Shown here: positions 23,949-32,927 of the stretch, one piece after another | How the letters are laid out: the number at the start of each line of letters is the position of its first letter | Position numbering within the stretch: position 1 is the stretch's first letter | Assembly (NCBI RefSeq): GCF_022533585.1 | Contig: NZ_CP092827.1 | Span: 1,342,001 to 1,406,000 of the forward strand | Direction of reading: 5' to 3' | DNA from: Pseudomonas sp. LS.1a | Lineage (GTDB): Bacteria > Pseudomonadota > Gammaproteobacteria > Pseudomonadales > Pseudomonadaceae | DNA: 64,000 nt | The notes under the pieces: generated by a model | Told to the model about the DNA's origin: nothing | The model's database searches: none | The model's input: only the letters and a program-made list of their open reading frames with translations | Translations under genes and position numbers: made by a program

Positions 23949-24602
23949 TCAGGCCCAGCTCAGGATCGGCCACTTGTTGATCTCGGCATGCTCCCGCAAC
24001 ACCGCATCCGGGTTCACCACATGCGGATGATCCACCTTCAGCAACAGTGGTAAATCATTCCGCGAATCGGAATAGAAACTTGCCCCCTCCAGGTTCTCCT
24101 GCTCCTGGTCCAGCCACTCCAGCAACCGCGTGATCTTCCCTTCGCGATAGGTCAGTACCCCATGGGTGTTGCCGGTATACACCCCGTTCACCGCCTCCAG
24201 CTCGATCGCCAGGTACTCGTCCACCCCCAGCCGCGCCGCAATCGGCCCGACCAGGTGCGTACCCGAAGCCGAAATGATCAGGATGCGATCCCCGCGTTTG
24301 CGGTGCTCGGCAATGCAGCGGCAGGCGTCGCCGTAGATGATCGGCTCGATCACCTCTTCGACCCATGGCTCCACCAGGTGCTCGACCTCTTCCAGGGTAC
24401 GCCCGGCAATCGGCTCCAGGCTGAAGGCCATGTACTCCTCCATGCGCAGGTGGCCCCTGCCGTAGGCTTCCATCAGTTCATGGTCGCGGCGCAGGAACGC
24501 CTTGCCGTCGACCCAGCCCAGCCGGGCCATCTGCTCGCTCCACAGCGACGCGCAGTCGCCGTGGATCAGGGTTTCGTCCAGATCGAAAATTGCCAGTGCC
24601 AT
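23949..24602 (-). CDS. HAD-IB family phosphatase (SerB-like)
   Basis: A 217-residue cytosolic hydrolase with all HAD motifs: FDLDETL (nucleophile D), ISASG (motif II), a lysine in YREGKITRL (motif III) and YSDSRNDLPLL (motif IV). The large helical cap between motifs I and II is the IB type seen in phosphoserine phosphatase, so a small phosphomonoester is the likely substrate. Last gene of the ABC operon: 13 nt after the ATPase gene, whose stop overlaps this gene's AAGGAG SD. This suggests it dephosphorylates a product of the imported compound. Confidence 0.88.
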   Translation of the reverse strand: MALAIFDLDETLIHGDCASLWSEQMARLGWVDGKAFLRRDHELMEAYGRGHLRMEEYMAFSLEPIAGRTLEEVEHLVEPWVEEVIEPIIYGDACRCIAEHRKRGDRILIISASGTHLVGPIAARLGVDEYLAIELEAVNGVYTGNTHGVLTYREGKITRLLEWLDQEQENLEGASFYSDSRNDLPLLLKVDHPHVVNPDAVLREHAEINKWPILSWA

Positions 24603-24615
24603 GTGTTGATGCTCC

Positions 24616-25605
24616 TTAGGCCACTTCCCGTAGCGCCGTGGGGTCGATCGACAAGCTTACCCGTTGCCCGTCCGCATGCAGGTCGGCCGGTGAGCGGTTG
24701 AGCACGTCGACCACCAGTTCCACCTCGCGCACCTGCACCCGGTAGCGGATCACGTTGCCCAGCAGGCTGTGGCTGCGCACTTCGGCGTCCAGTTCGCCGT
24801 TGATACCCAGGGTGATCGACTCGGGGCGGATCGCCAGGCGGCTGGCCACCGGGCGTTGCAGCAGGCGGCTGGCGCTGTCGGCGTCGAGCAGGTTGTAGTT
24901 GCCGATGAAGCCGGCGGCAAACAGGTCCACCGGCGCGGTGTAGAGGGTTTCGGCATCGCCGCTCTGGACGATGCGCCCCTGGTTCATCAGGAAGATGCGG
25001 TCGGACAGGGTCAGCGCCTCTTCCTGGTCGTGGGTGACGAAGATGGTGGTCAGCCCCAGCTCACGCTGGATGGCGCGGATCTGCTCGCGCAGGTGCTTGC
25101 GGATGCGCGCATCCAGTGCCGACAGCGGCTCGTCGAGCAGCAGCAGGCGCGGACGGGTGACCAGTGAGCGGGCCAGGGCCACGCGCTGGCACTGGCCGCC
25201 GGACAACTGGTGCGGGTAGCGCCCGGCGAAGTTGCCCAGCTCCACCAGTTCCAGCGCCTCGCGCACCCGGGCCTGGCTTTCATCGGCCTTGACCTTCTGC
25301 ATGCGCAGACCGAAGGCGACGTTCTGCTCCACGGTCATGTTGGGGAACAGCGCGTAGCTCTGGAACACCATGCCAATGCCGCGCTTTTGCGGGCTCAGCG
25401 GCACGATGTCATGGCCGTCGAGGAGGATCTGCCCACTGTCCACCGGGGTCAGCCCGGCGATGCAGCGCAACAGCGTGGACTTGCCGCAACCGGACGGGCC
25501 AAGCAGGGTGACGAACTCGCCCCGTTCGATTTGGCAGTCGATGTTCTCGAACACCGGGCTGCCGGCGTAGCTTTTTTGCAGTTTCTGTACGCTGACGAAG
25601 CTCAT
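24616..25605 (-). CDS. ABC importer ATPase (spermidine/phosphonate-type)
   Basis: A 329-residue nucleotide-binding subunit. Walker A GPSGCGKST, Q-loop MVFQSYALFPN, signature LSGGQCQRV, Walker B LLLLDEP and switch THDQEEA are all present, followed from about residue 235 by a TOBE domain (LAIRPESITLG). This domain order is that of the PotA/UgpC/PhnT group of importers. It starts 1 nt after the upstream permease stop, so the genes are translationally coupled. Confidence 0.93.
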   Translation of the reverse strand: MSFVSVQKLQKSYAGSPVFENIDCQIERGEFVTLLGPSGCGKSTLLRCIAGLTPVDSGQILLDGHDIVPLSPQKRGIGMVFQSYALFPNMTVEQNVAFGLRMQKVKADESQARVREALELVELGNFAGRYPHQLSGGQCQRVALARSLVTRPRLLLLDEPLSALDARIRKHLREQIRAIQRELGLTTIFVTHDQEEALTLSDRIFLMNQGRIVQSGDAETLYTAPVDLFAAGFIGNYNLLDADSASRLLQRPVASRLAIRPESITLGINGELDAEVRSHSLLGNVIRYRVQVREVELVVDVLNRSPADLHADGQRVSLSIDPTALREVA

Positions 25606-25606
25606 G

Positions 25607-26401
25607 TCAGGTCTTGTCCTTGTTCAGGCGGTTGGCGACCCAGGTCAGTACCAGCACGAAGGCGAAGTACGAGATCACCAGCGCGCTGTTGAAGTGGCCG
25701 CTGCTGTTGCGCATGTTGTTCAGGTACACCTGCAGGGTCTCGTAGCGGGTACCGACCAGCAGGTTGGCGAACACGAACTCGCCGAACAGGAACGAGAACG
25801 ACAGCAGCAATGCCACCATCAGGCCCTTGCGCAGGTTCGGCAGGACCACCAGCAGCGCCGCCTGCCAGGTGTTGGCGCCCAGCAGCTGGGCGGCGTCCAT
25901 CAGGTCGCGCAGGTTGATCGCCTGCAGGTTGTTGGTGATGGCCCGGTACATGAATGGCAGGGCGATGGTGAAGTAGCAGCCGATCAGGATCCACGGTGTA
26001 CCGACCATGGCCATGGGGCCGCTGCCATACAGCTGCAGCAGCCCCACCGACGACACCACCGGCGGCACCGCGAACGGCAGCAGGATGAGGATGTTCATCA
26101 GTGCATCGAGCCTGGGGAAGTGGTAGTGCACCACGAACAGCAGCGGCAGGATCAGCACCACTGACAGCAGCAGCGCGCCCACGCACACCAGCAGCGACTG
26201 GCCGAAGGCAGCCAGGAAGCGCGGCTCGCTCCACAGCGCGATGTACCACTTGAAGGTCAGACCGCTGGGCAGCAGGCTGGCCGACCAGCTGGTGGCCAGC
26301 GAGTAGAGCAGGGTGCCAGCCAGCGGCAGCAGCAGGATGAGGAACAGCAGGTAGACCACGACGCGGTGGTACCAGCCGCCGGAACGGGCGTCAGCGCGCA
26401 T
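25607..26401 (-). CDS. ABC importer permease 2
   Basis: A 264-residue inner-membrane permease with six predicted helices and the EAA loop region NLRDLMDAAQLLGANTWQA followed by VVLPNLRKG that contacts the ATPase. Resembles the second permease of PhnSTUV- or PotBC-type importers. Overlaps permease 1 by 11 nt. Confidence 0.92.
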   Translation of the reverse strand: MRADARSGGWYHRVVVYLLFLILLLPLAGTLLYSLATSWSASLLPSGLTFKWYIALWSEPRFLAAFGQSLLVCVGALLLSVVLILPLLFVVHYHFPRLDALMNILILLPFAVPPVVSSVGLLQLYGSGPMAMVGTPWILIGCYFTIALPFMYRAITNNLQAINLRDLMDAAQLLGANTWQAALLVVLPNLRKGLMVALLLSFSFLFGEFVFANLLVGTRYETLQVYLNNMRNSSGHFNSALVISYFAFVLVLTWVANRLNKDKT

Positions 26402-27242
26402 GGTAGCTCCTTTTCAGCAGCCATTGATGCACCACCGTGACCAGTGTCATCAGCCCCACCAGGACCATCGCCAGGGCGCTGGCCAGGTTGGGGTCGAGGC
26501 TGATGTCACCGGCTACCAGGCCGGCGATGCGGATCGGCAGTACGTTGAAGTTGCCGGTGGTCAGCGCGTACACGGTGGCGTAGGCACCGAGGGCGTTGGC
26601 CAGCAGGATGACGAAGGTGCCCAGTAGTGCCGGGGTCAGCACCGGCAGGCCGATGTGCCGCCAGAACTGCCAGTGGCTGGCACCCAGCAGCGCGGCCGAC
26701 TCGCGCCAGTCTTCACGCAGGGCGTCGAACGCGGGGTACAGCAGCAACACGCCAAGCGGGATCTGGAAATAGGTGTACACCAGGATCAGCCCGCTCTTGG
26801 AATAAATGCTGAAGTCTTCCAGCAGGCCGACCTGCTTCAGCAGCAGGGTCAGTGCGCCGTTGAAACCGAGCAGGATGATGAAGGCGAAGGCCAGCGGCAC
26901 CCCGGCGAAGTTGCTGGTCATGTTGGCGAAGGCGCTGACGAAGTCGCGCAGCTTCGAGTCCACCTGGCGCAGCGAGTAGGCGCCGACCGTGGCGATGACG
27001 ATGCCGAACAGGCTCGACCAGAAGCTGATCTCCAGGCTGCGTTGCAGGGCCTGCAGGTAGAACTTCGAGGCGAACACCTTGCTGAAGTTGTCCACGCCCC
27101 AGCCCGCTTCCGATTGCAGGCTGTTGATCGCCACCCAGGCCAGCGGGGCGATCTGGAAGATGACGAAGAACACGGCGAACGGTAGCAGGCAGAGCAAGGC
27201 CAGGTAGCGGCCACGGGTGCTGCTGCTCTTGGCTGTAGTCAC
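26391..27242 (-). CDS. ABC importer permease 1
   Basis: A 283-residue inner-membrane permease with six predicted helices. Its EAA-type loop is FDALREDWRESAALLGASHW followed by IGLPVLTPA. Translation starts at GTG 27242, which overlaps the TGA of the upstream phosphodiesterase-like gene (GTGA). It should pair with permease 2. Confidence 0.92.
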   Translation of the reverse strand: MTTAKSSSTRGRYLALLCLLPFAVFFVIFQIAPLAWVAINSLQSEAGWGVDNFSKVFASKFYLQALQRSLEISFWSSLFGIVIATVGAYSLRQVDSKLRDFVSAFANMTSNFAGVPLAFAFIILLGFNGALTLLLKQVGLLEDFSIYSKSGLILVYTYFQIPLGVLLLYPAFDALREDWRESAALLGASHWQFWRHIGLPVLTPALLGTFVILLANALGAYATVYALTTGNFNVLPIRIAGLVAGDISLDPNLASALAMVLVGLMTLVTVVHQWLLKRSYHAR

Positions 27243-28045
27243 TTCAGCAGCTCCCGGCAGACGCTCTTGTCATGTGGCGCGCCGAGCAGCTCGCAGATGG
27301 TCCCGCACAGCTCGGTCTGCAGCGGTTTGGCTGCCGGGTCCAGGCTGAAGGCATCGCCGAAGACGAACAGCGGCACTTCGCGCTCCTCGGCCAGCAGGCC
27401 ATTGTGCGAGCGGTCGTTGTTCATGCCGTGGTCGGCGGTGACCAGTACCTGGTAGCCTTCCTCAAGCCAGTCTGGCAGGTAGTCGGCCAGCAGGATGTCG
27501 GCGCTGCGCGCGGCGTTACGGTACTGGCTGCTATCCAGACCATGGCGGTGGCCGATGTCGTCGATACTCATCGGGTGCACCAGCAGGAAGTTGGGGGCGT
27601 GGCGGCGGCGCAGGTATTCGCCATCGGCCAGCAGGTGCGAATCGGGGTAACGGTCGTCCCAGTAGAACAGCCCGTGCTGAATCGGCAGCTTCGGCGCGTG
27701 GGTATGGCGGTCGCGCTGCGGGTCGAAGGGCGAGCGGTTGTACAGCTCGCTGATCCAGTGATAGGCCGCCGCCGCAGTGCCCAGGTTGGCCTCGCGGGCG
27801 TAATGGAACACGCTGCGCTGGTTGGACAAGCGGTTGACGTTGTTGTGCACGATGCCGCTGTCGATTGGTGGTACACCGGTGAGGATGCACTCGTACAGTG
27901 GCCGCGACAGCGACGGCAGTTCGCATTCCACGCGGTACAGCGCGGCACGGTCGGCCTCGACGTAGGCGTGCAGGTGGCCCATGGCGTGGTGGGCGACCTG
28001 GTAGTTGAGGCCGTCGAGCAGGACCAGGATGACGTTGTGTTGCAT
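27239..28045 (-). CDS. Alkaline-phosphatase-superfamily hydrolase (phosphodiesterase-like)
   Basis: A 268-residue protein without a signal peptide, hence cytosolic. Metal ligands of the superfamily are visible: VLLDG (D11), a Ser nucleophile in LPSLSRPLYE, MSIDDIGHRHG, TADHGMN and the histidine in DRSHNG. This pattern fits nucleotide pyrophosphatase/phosphodiesterase or phosphonoacetate-hydrolase relatives. It lies between the binding protein and the permeases of an ABC importer, so it may cleave the imported substrate. ATG at 28045 follows GGAG; the upstream in-frame extension is translated REP and was discarded. Confidence 0.85.
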   Translation of the reverse strand: MQHNVILVLLDGLNYQVAHHAMGHLHAYVEADRAALYRVECELPSLSRPLYECILTGVPPIDSGIVHNNVNRLSNQRSVFHYAREANLGTAAAAYHWISELYNRSPFDPQRDRHTHAPKLPIQHGLFYWDDRYPDSHLLADGEYLRRRHAPNFLLVHPMSIDDIGHRHGLDSSQYRNAARSADILLADYLPDWLEEGYQVLVTADHGMNNDRSHNGLLAEEREVPLFVFGDAFSLDPAAKPLQTELCGTICELLGAPHDKSVCRELLK

Positions 28046-28068
28046 GGTGGCTCCAGTCATAAACCGCG

Positions 28069-28165
28069 TTGGCTTCTTCGCGGGTAAACCCGCTCCCACA
28101 GGGTCATGCGCCAGCCTTGAGACGCGTGCTTTACTTGTGGGAGCGGGTTTACCCGCGAAAGGGCC
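28069..28165. repeat. REP doublet (inverted pair) within the ABC operon
   Basis: Inverted copies at 28069-28102 and 28133-28165 (head variant GGCTTCTTCGCGG). It separates the binding-protein gene from the rest of the operon and could favour higher expression of the former by processing or partial termination. Confidence 0.9.
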
Positions 28166-28192
28166 CGTCCAGGCGCTAGAGAAGCTAGCCCC

Positions 28193-29257
28193 TTACTCCA
28201 TCTCGATGATCACCTGCTCCTGCCACATCTGCGGCAGTTTCTTCGAGCTCGCTTCCCAGGCCTCGGCATTCTTGATCGGCTGCGCGGCCTTGTACTGTTC
28301 GTTGGGCAGCAGCTTGGCCTGCACGTCTTCCGGCAGCTTCAGGTGCTCGGCACGGATCGGCCGTGCATGCCCCTTGGCCAGGTTGATCTGCCCGGCGTCG
28401 CTGAAGATGTATTCACGGGCCAGCTTGGCCGCATTCGGGTGCTTGGCGTACTTGTTGATGATGGTGGTATAGCCGGAGATCACCGAGCCATCCGACGGGA
28501 TCAGTACGTCGAAACGCTTGGGGTCGATCTGTTCACGGTAGCTCAGGCCGTTGAAGTCCCACACCACGCCCACTTCCACCTCGCCCTTTTCCAGGGTCTG
28601 GATGGTCGGGTTGGCCAGCGACAGGCGCTTCTGCTGGGCCAGCTTGGTGAACAGTTGCAGGCCCGGTGCCAGGTTGGTTTCGTCACCCTTGTAGGCGATC
28701 GCCGCAGCCAGCACGCCGTTGGCGGCCTGGGCAGCGGTGCCGACGTCACCGATGGCGACCTTGTACTTGCCTTTTTCCAGGTCATGCCACGAGGTTGGCC
28801 GCTCACCTTCCTTGACCAGGTCCTTGTTGATGATGAAGGCGATGGTGCCGGTATAGGCCAGCGCCCAATGGCCGTCCTTGTCCTTGGCCCAGGTCGGTAC
28901 CTGGTCCCAGGTGCTCGGTTTGTATGCCTGGCTCACGCCCTTGCTCACGGCGATCGGGCCGAAGGCGGCACCCACGTCGCCGATGTCGGCGCTGGCGTTG
29001 TCCTTCTCGGCTTCGAACTTGGCGATTTCCTGGGCCGAGCTCATGTCGGTGTCGCTGTGCTTGAGGCCGTACTTGCTGGCCAGGTCTTCCCAGGTGCCTT
29101 TCCAGTTGGCCCAGGCGTCGGGCATGCCCACGCTGTTGACAGTGCCTTCCTTGCGGGCGGCGTCTTCCAGGGCCTTGAGGTCGGTGCCGGCGGCCATGGC
29201 CGTGGTACACAACGCGATGGCCGAACCGAGCAGTGACGCCATGAAGAACTTTTTCAT
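28193..29257 (-). CDS. ABC importer periplasmic binding protein (COG1840-like)
   Basis: A 354-residue protein with a Sec signal peptide (MKKFFMASLLGSAIALCTTA, cleavage near MAAG). The mature part has the iron/polyamine/phosphonate-type binding-protein pattern: YTGTIAFIINKDLV, KVAIGDVGTAAQAAN, EVGVVWDFNGLSYRE and VISGYTTIINKYAKHPNAA. The substrate is unknown; related proteins bind 2-aminoethylphosphonate, ferric iron or other anions. AAGGAGC SD. First gene of a minus-strand operon, divergent from a GntR/UTRA regulator. Confidence 0.9.
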   Translation of the reverse strand: MKKFFMASLLGSAIALCTTAMAAGTDLKALEDAARKEGTVNSVGMPDAWANWKGTWEDLASKYGLKHSDTDMSSAQEIAKFEAEKDNASADIGDVGAAFGPIAVSKGVSQAYKPSTWDQVPTWAKDKDGHWALAYTGTIAFIINKDLVKEGERPTSWHDLEKGKYKVAIGDVGTAAQAANGVLAAAIAYKGDETNLAPGLQLFTKLAQQKRLSLANPTIQTLEKGEVEVGVVWDFNGLSYREQIDPKRFDVLIPSDGSVISGYTTIINKYAKHPNAAKLAREYIFSDAGQINLAKGHARPIRAEHLKLPEDVQAKLLPNEQYKAAQPIKNAEAWEASSKKLPQMWQEQVIIEME

Positions 29258-29584
29258 CCGAAGCTCCTTTGGGTGGGTGCCTTTGCGATCGTTGTTCTGG
29301 GTAAAACCGTTGCAAGCCGTTGACTGGCACCTTTGGTCTAGGTCAGCAAACCTTGAGCCAAGGTAGGCCGCTTGCATGACAGTTTGATGTAGGGAAGGGC
29401 CGGTGAAGGCCCTGAAGCTACAGCGTAGACCACGCAACCAACCCGGTTCTGCTGGCTTGGCGCGTTTCTGGTAGTGTCTGGCCAAAGCCTTTGTCACAGG
29501 ATGTTCATCAGCCCTGCCTAGGCTTGCACTATTCTCCACATGCCCTGTGATGGGGCTGGACTAGTCCAGATAGGTAACCTTTCG
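29258..29584. promoter_or_regulatory. Divergent control region of the ABC operon and GntR gene
   Basis: This 327-bp stretch has no gene. It contains CTGGACTAGTCCAG (29556-29569), a 14-bp perfect palindrome 15 nt before the GntR start and of the shape bound by HutC/UTRA-type GntR proteins. Half-sites TGGTCTA (29334-29340) and TAGACCA (29426-29432), exact complements of each other, lie nearer the binding-protein gene. Promoter elements could not be assigned with confidence. Confidence 0.6.
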
Positions 29585-30298
29585 ATGCAGTCGATGCCAC
29601 CGCGTGCGGTAACAGCCATCTGCCATGCCTTGCAGGAGCAGATCGAGCACGGCCTGCTGGCGCCGGGCGGCAAGCTGCCGGCCGAGCGCAGGCTCAGCGA
29701 GGTGTTCGATACCACGCGCATTACCCTGCGTGAGGCGCTGGTGCAGCTGGAAGCCCAGGGGCTGATCTATCGCGAAGAGCGTCGTGGCTGGTTCGTCGCG
29801 CCCGAGCGGCTGACCTACGACCTGATCGAGCGCAGCCACTTCCATGCCATGGTCCGTGACCAAGGGCGGGAGCCCAGTACCGAACTGTTGTCGGCGCGGC
29901 TGCAGCCGGCCTCGGCGGCCATCTGTGCGCGCTTGCAGCTGCCAGCGTTGTCCAGCGTGGTGCGTATCTGCAGGTTACGGCGGATCGATGGTCGGGCGGT
30001 GCTGTATGCCGAGCACTACCTCAATCCCCGGTACTTTCCGGAGATTCTCGAGCAGGACCTGGCGCAGTCGCTGACCGAGATTTATGGGCGGGTGTATGGC
30101 ATCCAGTATGGGCAGGTGTGCTTCGAGATCTTGCCGACGGCGTTGCCGGTGGAGGCGGCCAGTGCCTTGAAAGTATCGGCGGGAAGCCCGGGGTTGCATA
30201 TCACCCGAGTCAACAGTGACCAGCATGGGCACCTGATCGACTGTGACCTGGAGTATTGGCGGCATGATGCCATCCGCATTCGCGCTCAGGCTGGATGA
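29585..30298 (+). CDS. GntR-family regulator with UTRA domain
   Basis: A 237-residue regulator. Residues 1-70 are the GntR winged HTH (GGKLPAERRLSEVFDTTRIT and LREALVQLEAQGLIYREER). Residues about 85-230 are a UTRA ligand-binding domain (AVLYAEHYLNPRYFPEILEQ; ITRVNSDQHGHLIDCDLEYW). HutC-subfamily proteins usually repress neighbouring transport and catabolic genes until an effector binds. It is divergent from the ABC importer operon. ATG at 29585 preceded by AGGTAA; a palindromic operator candidate overlaps its promoter, so autoregulation is likely. Confidence 0.9.
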   Translation: MQSMPPRAVTAICHALQEQIEHGLLAPGGKLPAERRLSEVFDTTRITLREALVQLEAQGLIYREERRGWFVAPERLTYDLIERSHFHAMVRDQGREPSTELLSARLQPASAAICARLQLPALSSVVRICRLRRIDGRAVLYAEHYLNPRYFPEILEQDLAQSLTEIYGRVYGIQYGQVCFEILPTALPVEAASALKVSAGSPGLHITRVNSDQHGHLIDCDLEYWRHDAIRIRAQAG

Positions 30299-30302
30299 AA
30301 TG

Positions 30303-30398
30303 TTGGCTTCTTCGCGGGTAAACCCGCTCCCACAGGGACCGCACAGGTTTCAGCCTTTGCGCAGTACTTGTGGGAGCGGGTTCACCCGCGAAGAGGCC
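30303..30398. repeat. REP doublet (inverted pair)
   Basis: Inverted copies at 30303-30335 and 30366-30398, between convergent GntR and mscS-family genes. The right copy directly adjoins the channel gene's stop codon (30399-30401). Confidence 0.9.
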
Positions 30399-32534
30399 CT
30401 AACTGGAGGAACCGGCAGTCACTACCTGCACTGACAACCTTGGCGTTGCCAAATCCAGCCCGGCCTCATCCAGCTGCCGCTTCAACGCCAGGTTGAACGC
30501 CCGCGAAACCTCCCACTGCTTGATCGGTGCGGTCTTGAACCGCGCCCGCAAGATCGCCGAACCCGACTCGAAGCTCTCCACCCCCTGCAGCTCCAGCGGC
30601 GACCAGATGTTGCGGCGCATCAGCGGGTCGTTGCGCAGCTTCTGCCCCACCTCGCGAATCAGCGTGATCGCCTGGTCGATGTTCATGCTGTGCGGGATCG
30701 CCACGCGGAAGATCGCGTAGCCGAACTCGCGCGAGTAGTTCTTGATGCTCTTGATCTCGCTGAACGGGATGGTATGCACGATGCCGTCGATATCCCGCAG
30801 GCGCACGGTACGGATGGTCAGTCCCTCCACCGTGCCCAGGTGCCCGCCCACATCCACGTAGTCGTCGATGGCCAGCGAGTCCTCGATGATGATGAACAAC
30901 CCGGTGATCAGGTCGGCCACCAACGACTGCGCACCAAAGCCGATGGCCAGGCCGATCACACCGGCACCGGCCAGCAGCGGGGTGACGTTCATGCCCATGT
31001 TGGCCAGGGCGACGATCACCGCGATGATGAAAATGACCACGAACATCACGTTGCGGATCAACGGCATCATGGTTTGCGCGCGGGCGTTGGCCAGGCCCCG
31101 GCGCGAACGCACCAGGGCGTGGTGCACGGCGGTGTCGGCCAGGATCCACACCAGCCAGGCGACGATCAGCGTGCCGGCCAGGCCCAGCAGGCGCACGCTG
31201 ATGTCGTGGCCGTCGCCCTCGGCGAAGCCGATCATCGACAGGCCCCACACGCGCAGGCCCAGCTCGATGAACACCAGCCAGATGAACAGGTGCACCAGCA
31301 GGTAGCCGAAGTTGCGCAGGCGTTCGGCGTACACTGCCTGGCGCTTGCTGGCGCGCTTGGGGTTGGCGGCGTGGCGGCGCACCAGGCCGTTGAGCACCAT
31401 GCACACCACCACCAGCACCGTGCACATCAGCGACTGGCGCAGGGCGGTGCTGGTATCGCCGGCCGAGATGAAGGTAGCGAACAGCGAAATCGCCACCAGG
31501 ATCAATGCCGGCACGAACCAGAAGCTGCCGAGGATCTCGATGGTGTCGCTGAGGGTGCGCCGGGTCAGGCGCCGTGACAGCGGCTGGTTGCGGATCAGGT
31601 GGGCGATCGGGCGGCGGAAGCGCAGAATGAACAGCCCGGTGCACAGCGCCGCAATCACGTTGGCCAGGGTGGCCAGGGCGTGGGCCAGGTGGGTGCCGAG
31701 GGCGACCGTCAGGCGCGGGTCGCTCATCGCTTCGCCAAACGCGGCGAAGCTGCCGATCAGCCACAGCGGGCGGAACGCCTGGTGGCGCAGGATGTGCAGG
31801 GCGCGGTGGCGGTGCGGGCCGTCGAGCAGCGAGAAGGCGATCACGCAGATGGCCGAGAAGCAGGTGCCGACCACCAGCGCGTAGGCCAGCACCATGGCCA
31901 GCGATTTGCCCAGTGACGGTGGTAGCACGACGCTCAGGTACACGGTGAACACCAGTGCCACCAGCCACGGGCCCAGCTTGCGCAGGGCAAAGCGCACCAG
32001 GTCCCAGGTGCGCGGGTGCTGCGGCAGCTCCTCGCTCAGGCCAAAGCGCAGGCGTACCCGGTGGCCGACCCAGTTGAAGGCGTAGGCCAGCACGCTCCAG
32101 ACGGCGATGACGGCGGCAAAGCCGAACAGGATGGCCGGCCACTGGTGTACCGGCACCATCAACTCGGTCAGTTCGGCCTGGGCCTGTTCGATCTCCGCGG
32201 CCCAGCGATGGAACGGGCTGGCATCGCCGCTGAACTGTTTTTCGAAGTCATTCAGGGCGCCGCCGATCAGGCCGAGCACGCCCTGTTCGACGGTGGGTTG
32301 CGATTGCCTGGTGGCGTCGCGCAGTTTTTTCAGGTCGGCCAGCAGCTTGGCCCGCTGCTGGTCGTTTTCCAGGTTCTTGATCACCTCGTCCAGCGACTTG
32401 CCCAACGGTTCGGTCGCTTCCGGCTGTGCGGGCGCACTGCCACCAAGCAGGCCGGGCAGGCCAGCGGCCTGTACCGGGGTGACAAACAGGAACAGCAGCA
32501 GGAAAAGGCAACGCAGAAGGGCAGGCACTGGCAA
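30399..32534 (-). CDS. ybiO: MscS-family mechanosensitive channel (YbiO-like)
   Basis: A 711-residue channel of the large MscS group. A signal peptide (FLLLFLFVTPVQAAG) precedes a periplasmic helical segment with coiled-coil character (residues about 45-120), followed by about ten membrane helices. The pore helix and beta domain of MscS are at the C-terminal end (NVTPLLAGAGVIGLAIGFGA, QSLVADLITGLFIIIEDSLA, VDVGGHLGTVEGLTIRTVRL). It relieves hypo-osmotic stress. Start choice is TTG 32534 (GAGG 5 nt upstream) or GTG 32528; I prefer TTG on spacing. Confidence 0.9.
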   Translation of the reverse strand: MPVPALLRCLFLLLFLFVTPVQAAGLPGLLGGSAPAQPEATEPLGKSLDEVIKNLENDQQRAKLLADLKKLRDATRQSQPTVEQGVLGLIGGALNDFEKQFSGDASPFHRWAAEIEQAQAELTELMVPVHQWPAILFGFAAVIAVWSVLAYAFNWVGHRVRLRFGLSEELPQHPRTWDLVRFALRKLGPWLVALVFTVYLSVVLPPSLGKSLAMVLAYALVVGTCFSAICVIAFSLLDGPHRHRALHILRHQAFRPLWLIGSFAAFGEAMSDPRLTVALGTHLAHALATLANVIAALCTGLFILRFRRPIAHLIRNQPLSRRLTRRTLSDTIEILGSFWFVPALILVAISLFATFISAGDTSTALRQSLMCTVLVVVCMVLNGLVRRHAANPKRASKRQAVYAERLRNFGYLLVHLFIWLVFIELGLRVWGLSMIGFAEGDGHDISVRLLGLAGTLIVAWLVWILADTAVHHALVRSRRGLANARAQTMMPLIRNVMFVVIFIIAVIVALANMGMNVTPLLAGAGVIGLAIGFGAQSLVADLITGLFIIIEDSLAIDDYVDVGGHLGTVEGLTIRTVRLRDIDGIVHTIPFSEIKSIKNYSREFGYAIFRVAIPHSMNIDQAITLIREVGQKLRNDPLMRRNIWSPLELQGVESFESGSAILRARFKTAPIKQWEVSRAFNLALKRQLDEAGLDLATPRLSVQVVTAGSSS

Positions 32535-32572
32535 AACTACCTCAGGTCAAACGATTGACCGAGTGTAGAGGT

Positions 32573-32740
32573 TCACGACGGCAGTTGCTCCAGGATTTTC
32601 CAGCAGGTGAGGCCGAAGATACCCAGCGTGCCGACCCACATCATCAGTACGCCGATGTTGCGCTCGCGCAGGCTGAAACCGATGGTCAGCAGCATCAGGA
32701 ACAGGAACACCGGCACGAACAGGGAAAGGAACGGGGACAT
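32573..32740 (-). CDS. Small membrane protein, two helices
   Basis: A 55-residue protein beginning MSPFLSLFVPVFLFLMLLTI with two hydrophobic segments joined by a basic turn (FSLRERNIGV). ATG at 32740 has GGA upstream. Function unknown. It lies between apeB and the channel gene, at the position of a small gene in P. aeruginosa. In-frame extension upstream would run into the REP and was rejected. Confidence 0.7.
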   Translation of the reverse strand: MSPFLSLFVPVFLFLMLLTIGFSLRERNIGVLMMWVGTLGIFGLTCWKILEQLPS

Positions 32741-32819
32741 GGACAGCAATCCTTTTGCAGTGGGGCCATGTAACAAGCATAGCGGGTGGCAGGCGAAGCG
32801 GGATTGACCTTGAGCAGGC

Positions 32820-32916
32820 CTGGCCTCTTCGCGGGTAAACCGCTCCCACAGGTACCGCACAGCTCCTGAAGGTTGTGCGGTCCGTGTGGGAGCGGGTTTA
32901 CCCGCGAAGAGGCCGG
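32820..32916. repeat. REP doublet (inverted pair)
   Basis: Inverted copies; the left one has lost one C in the centre (GCGGGTAAACCGCTCCC), the right one is intact (32884-32916). It follows the apeB stop by 11 bp. Confidence 0.88.
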
Positions 32917-32927
32917 GCCTGACTACA

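Noticed and set aside
28046..28099. N-terminal extension of the phosphodiesterase-like protein (MGAGLPAKK...).
   Set aside because: The extension is translated REP sequence; ATG 28045 with GGAG gives the family-like start. The same applies to extended starts seen ahead of rluA and mnmC.
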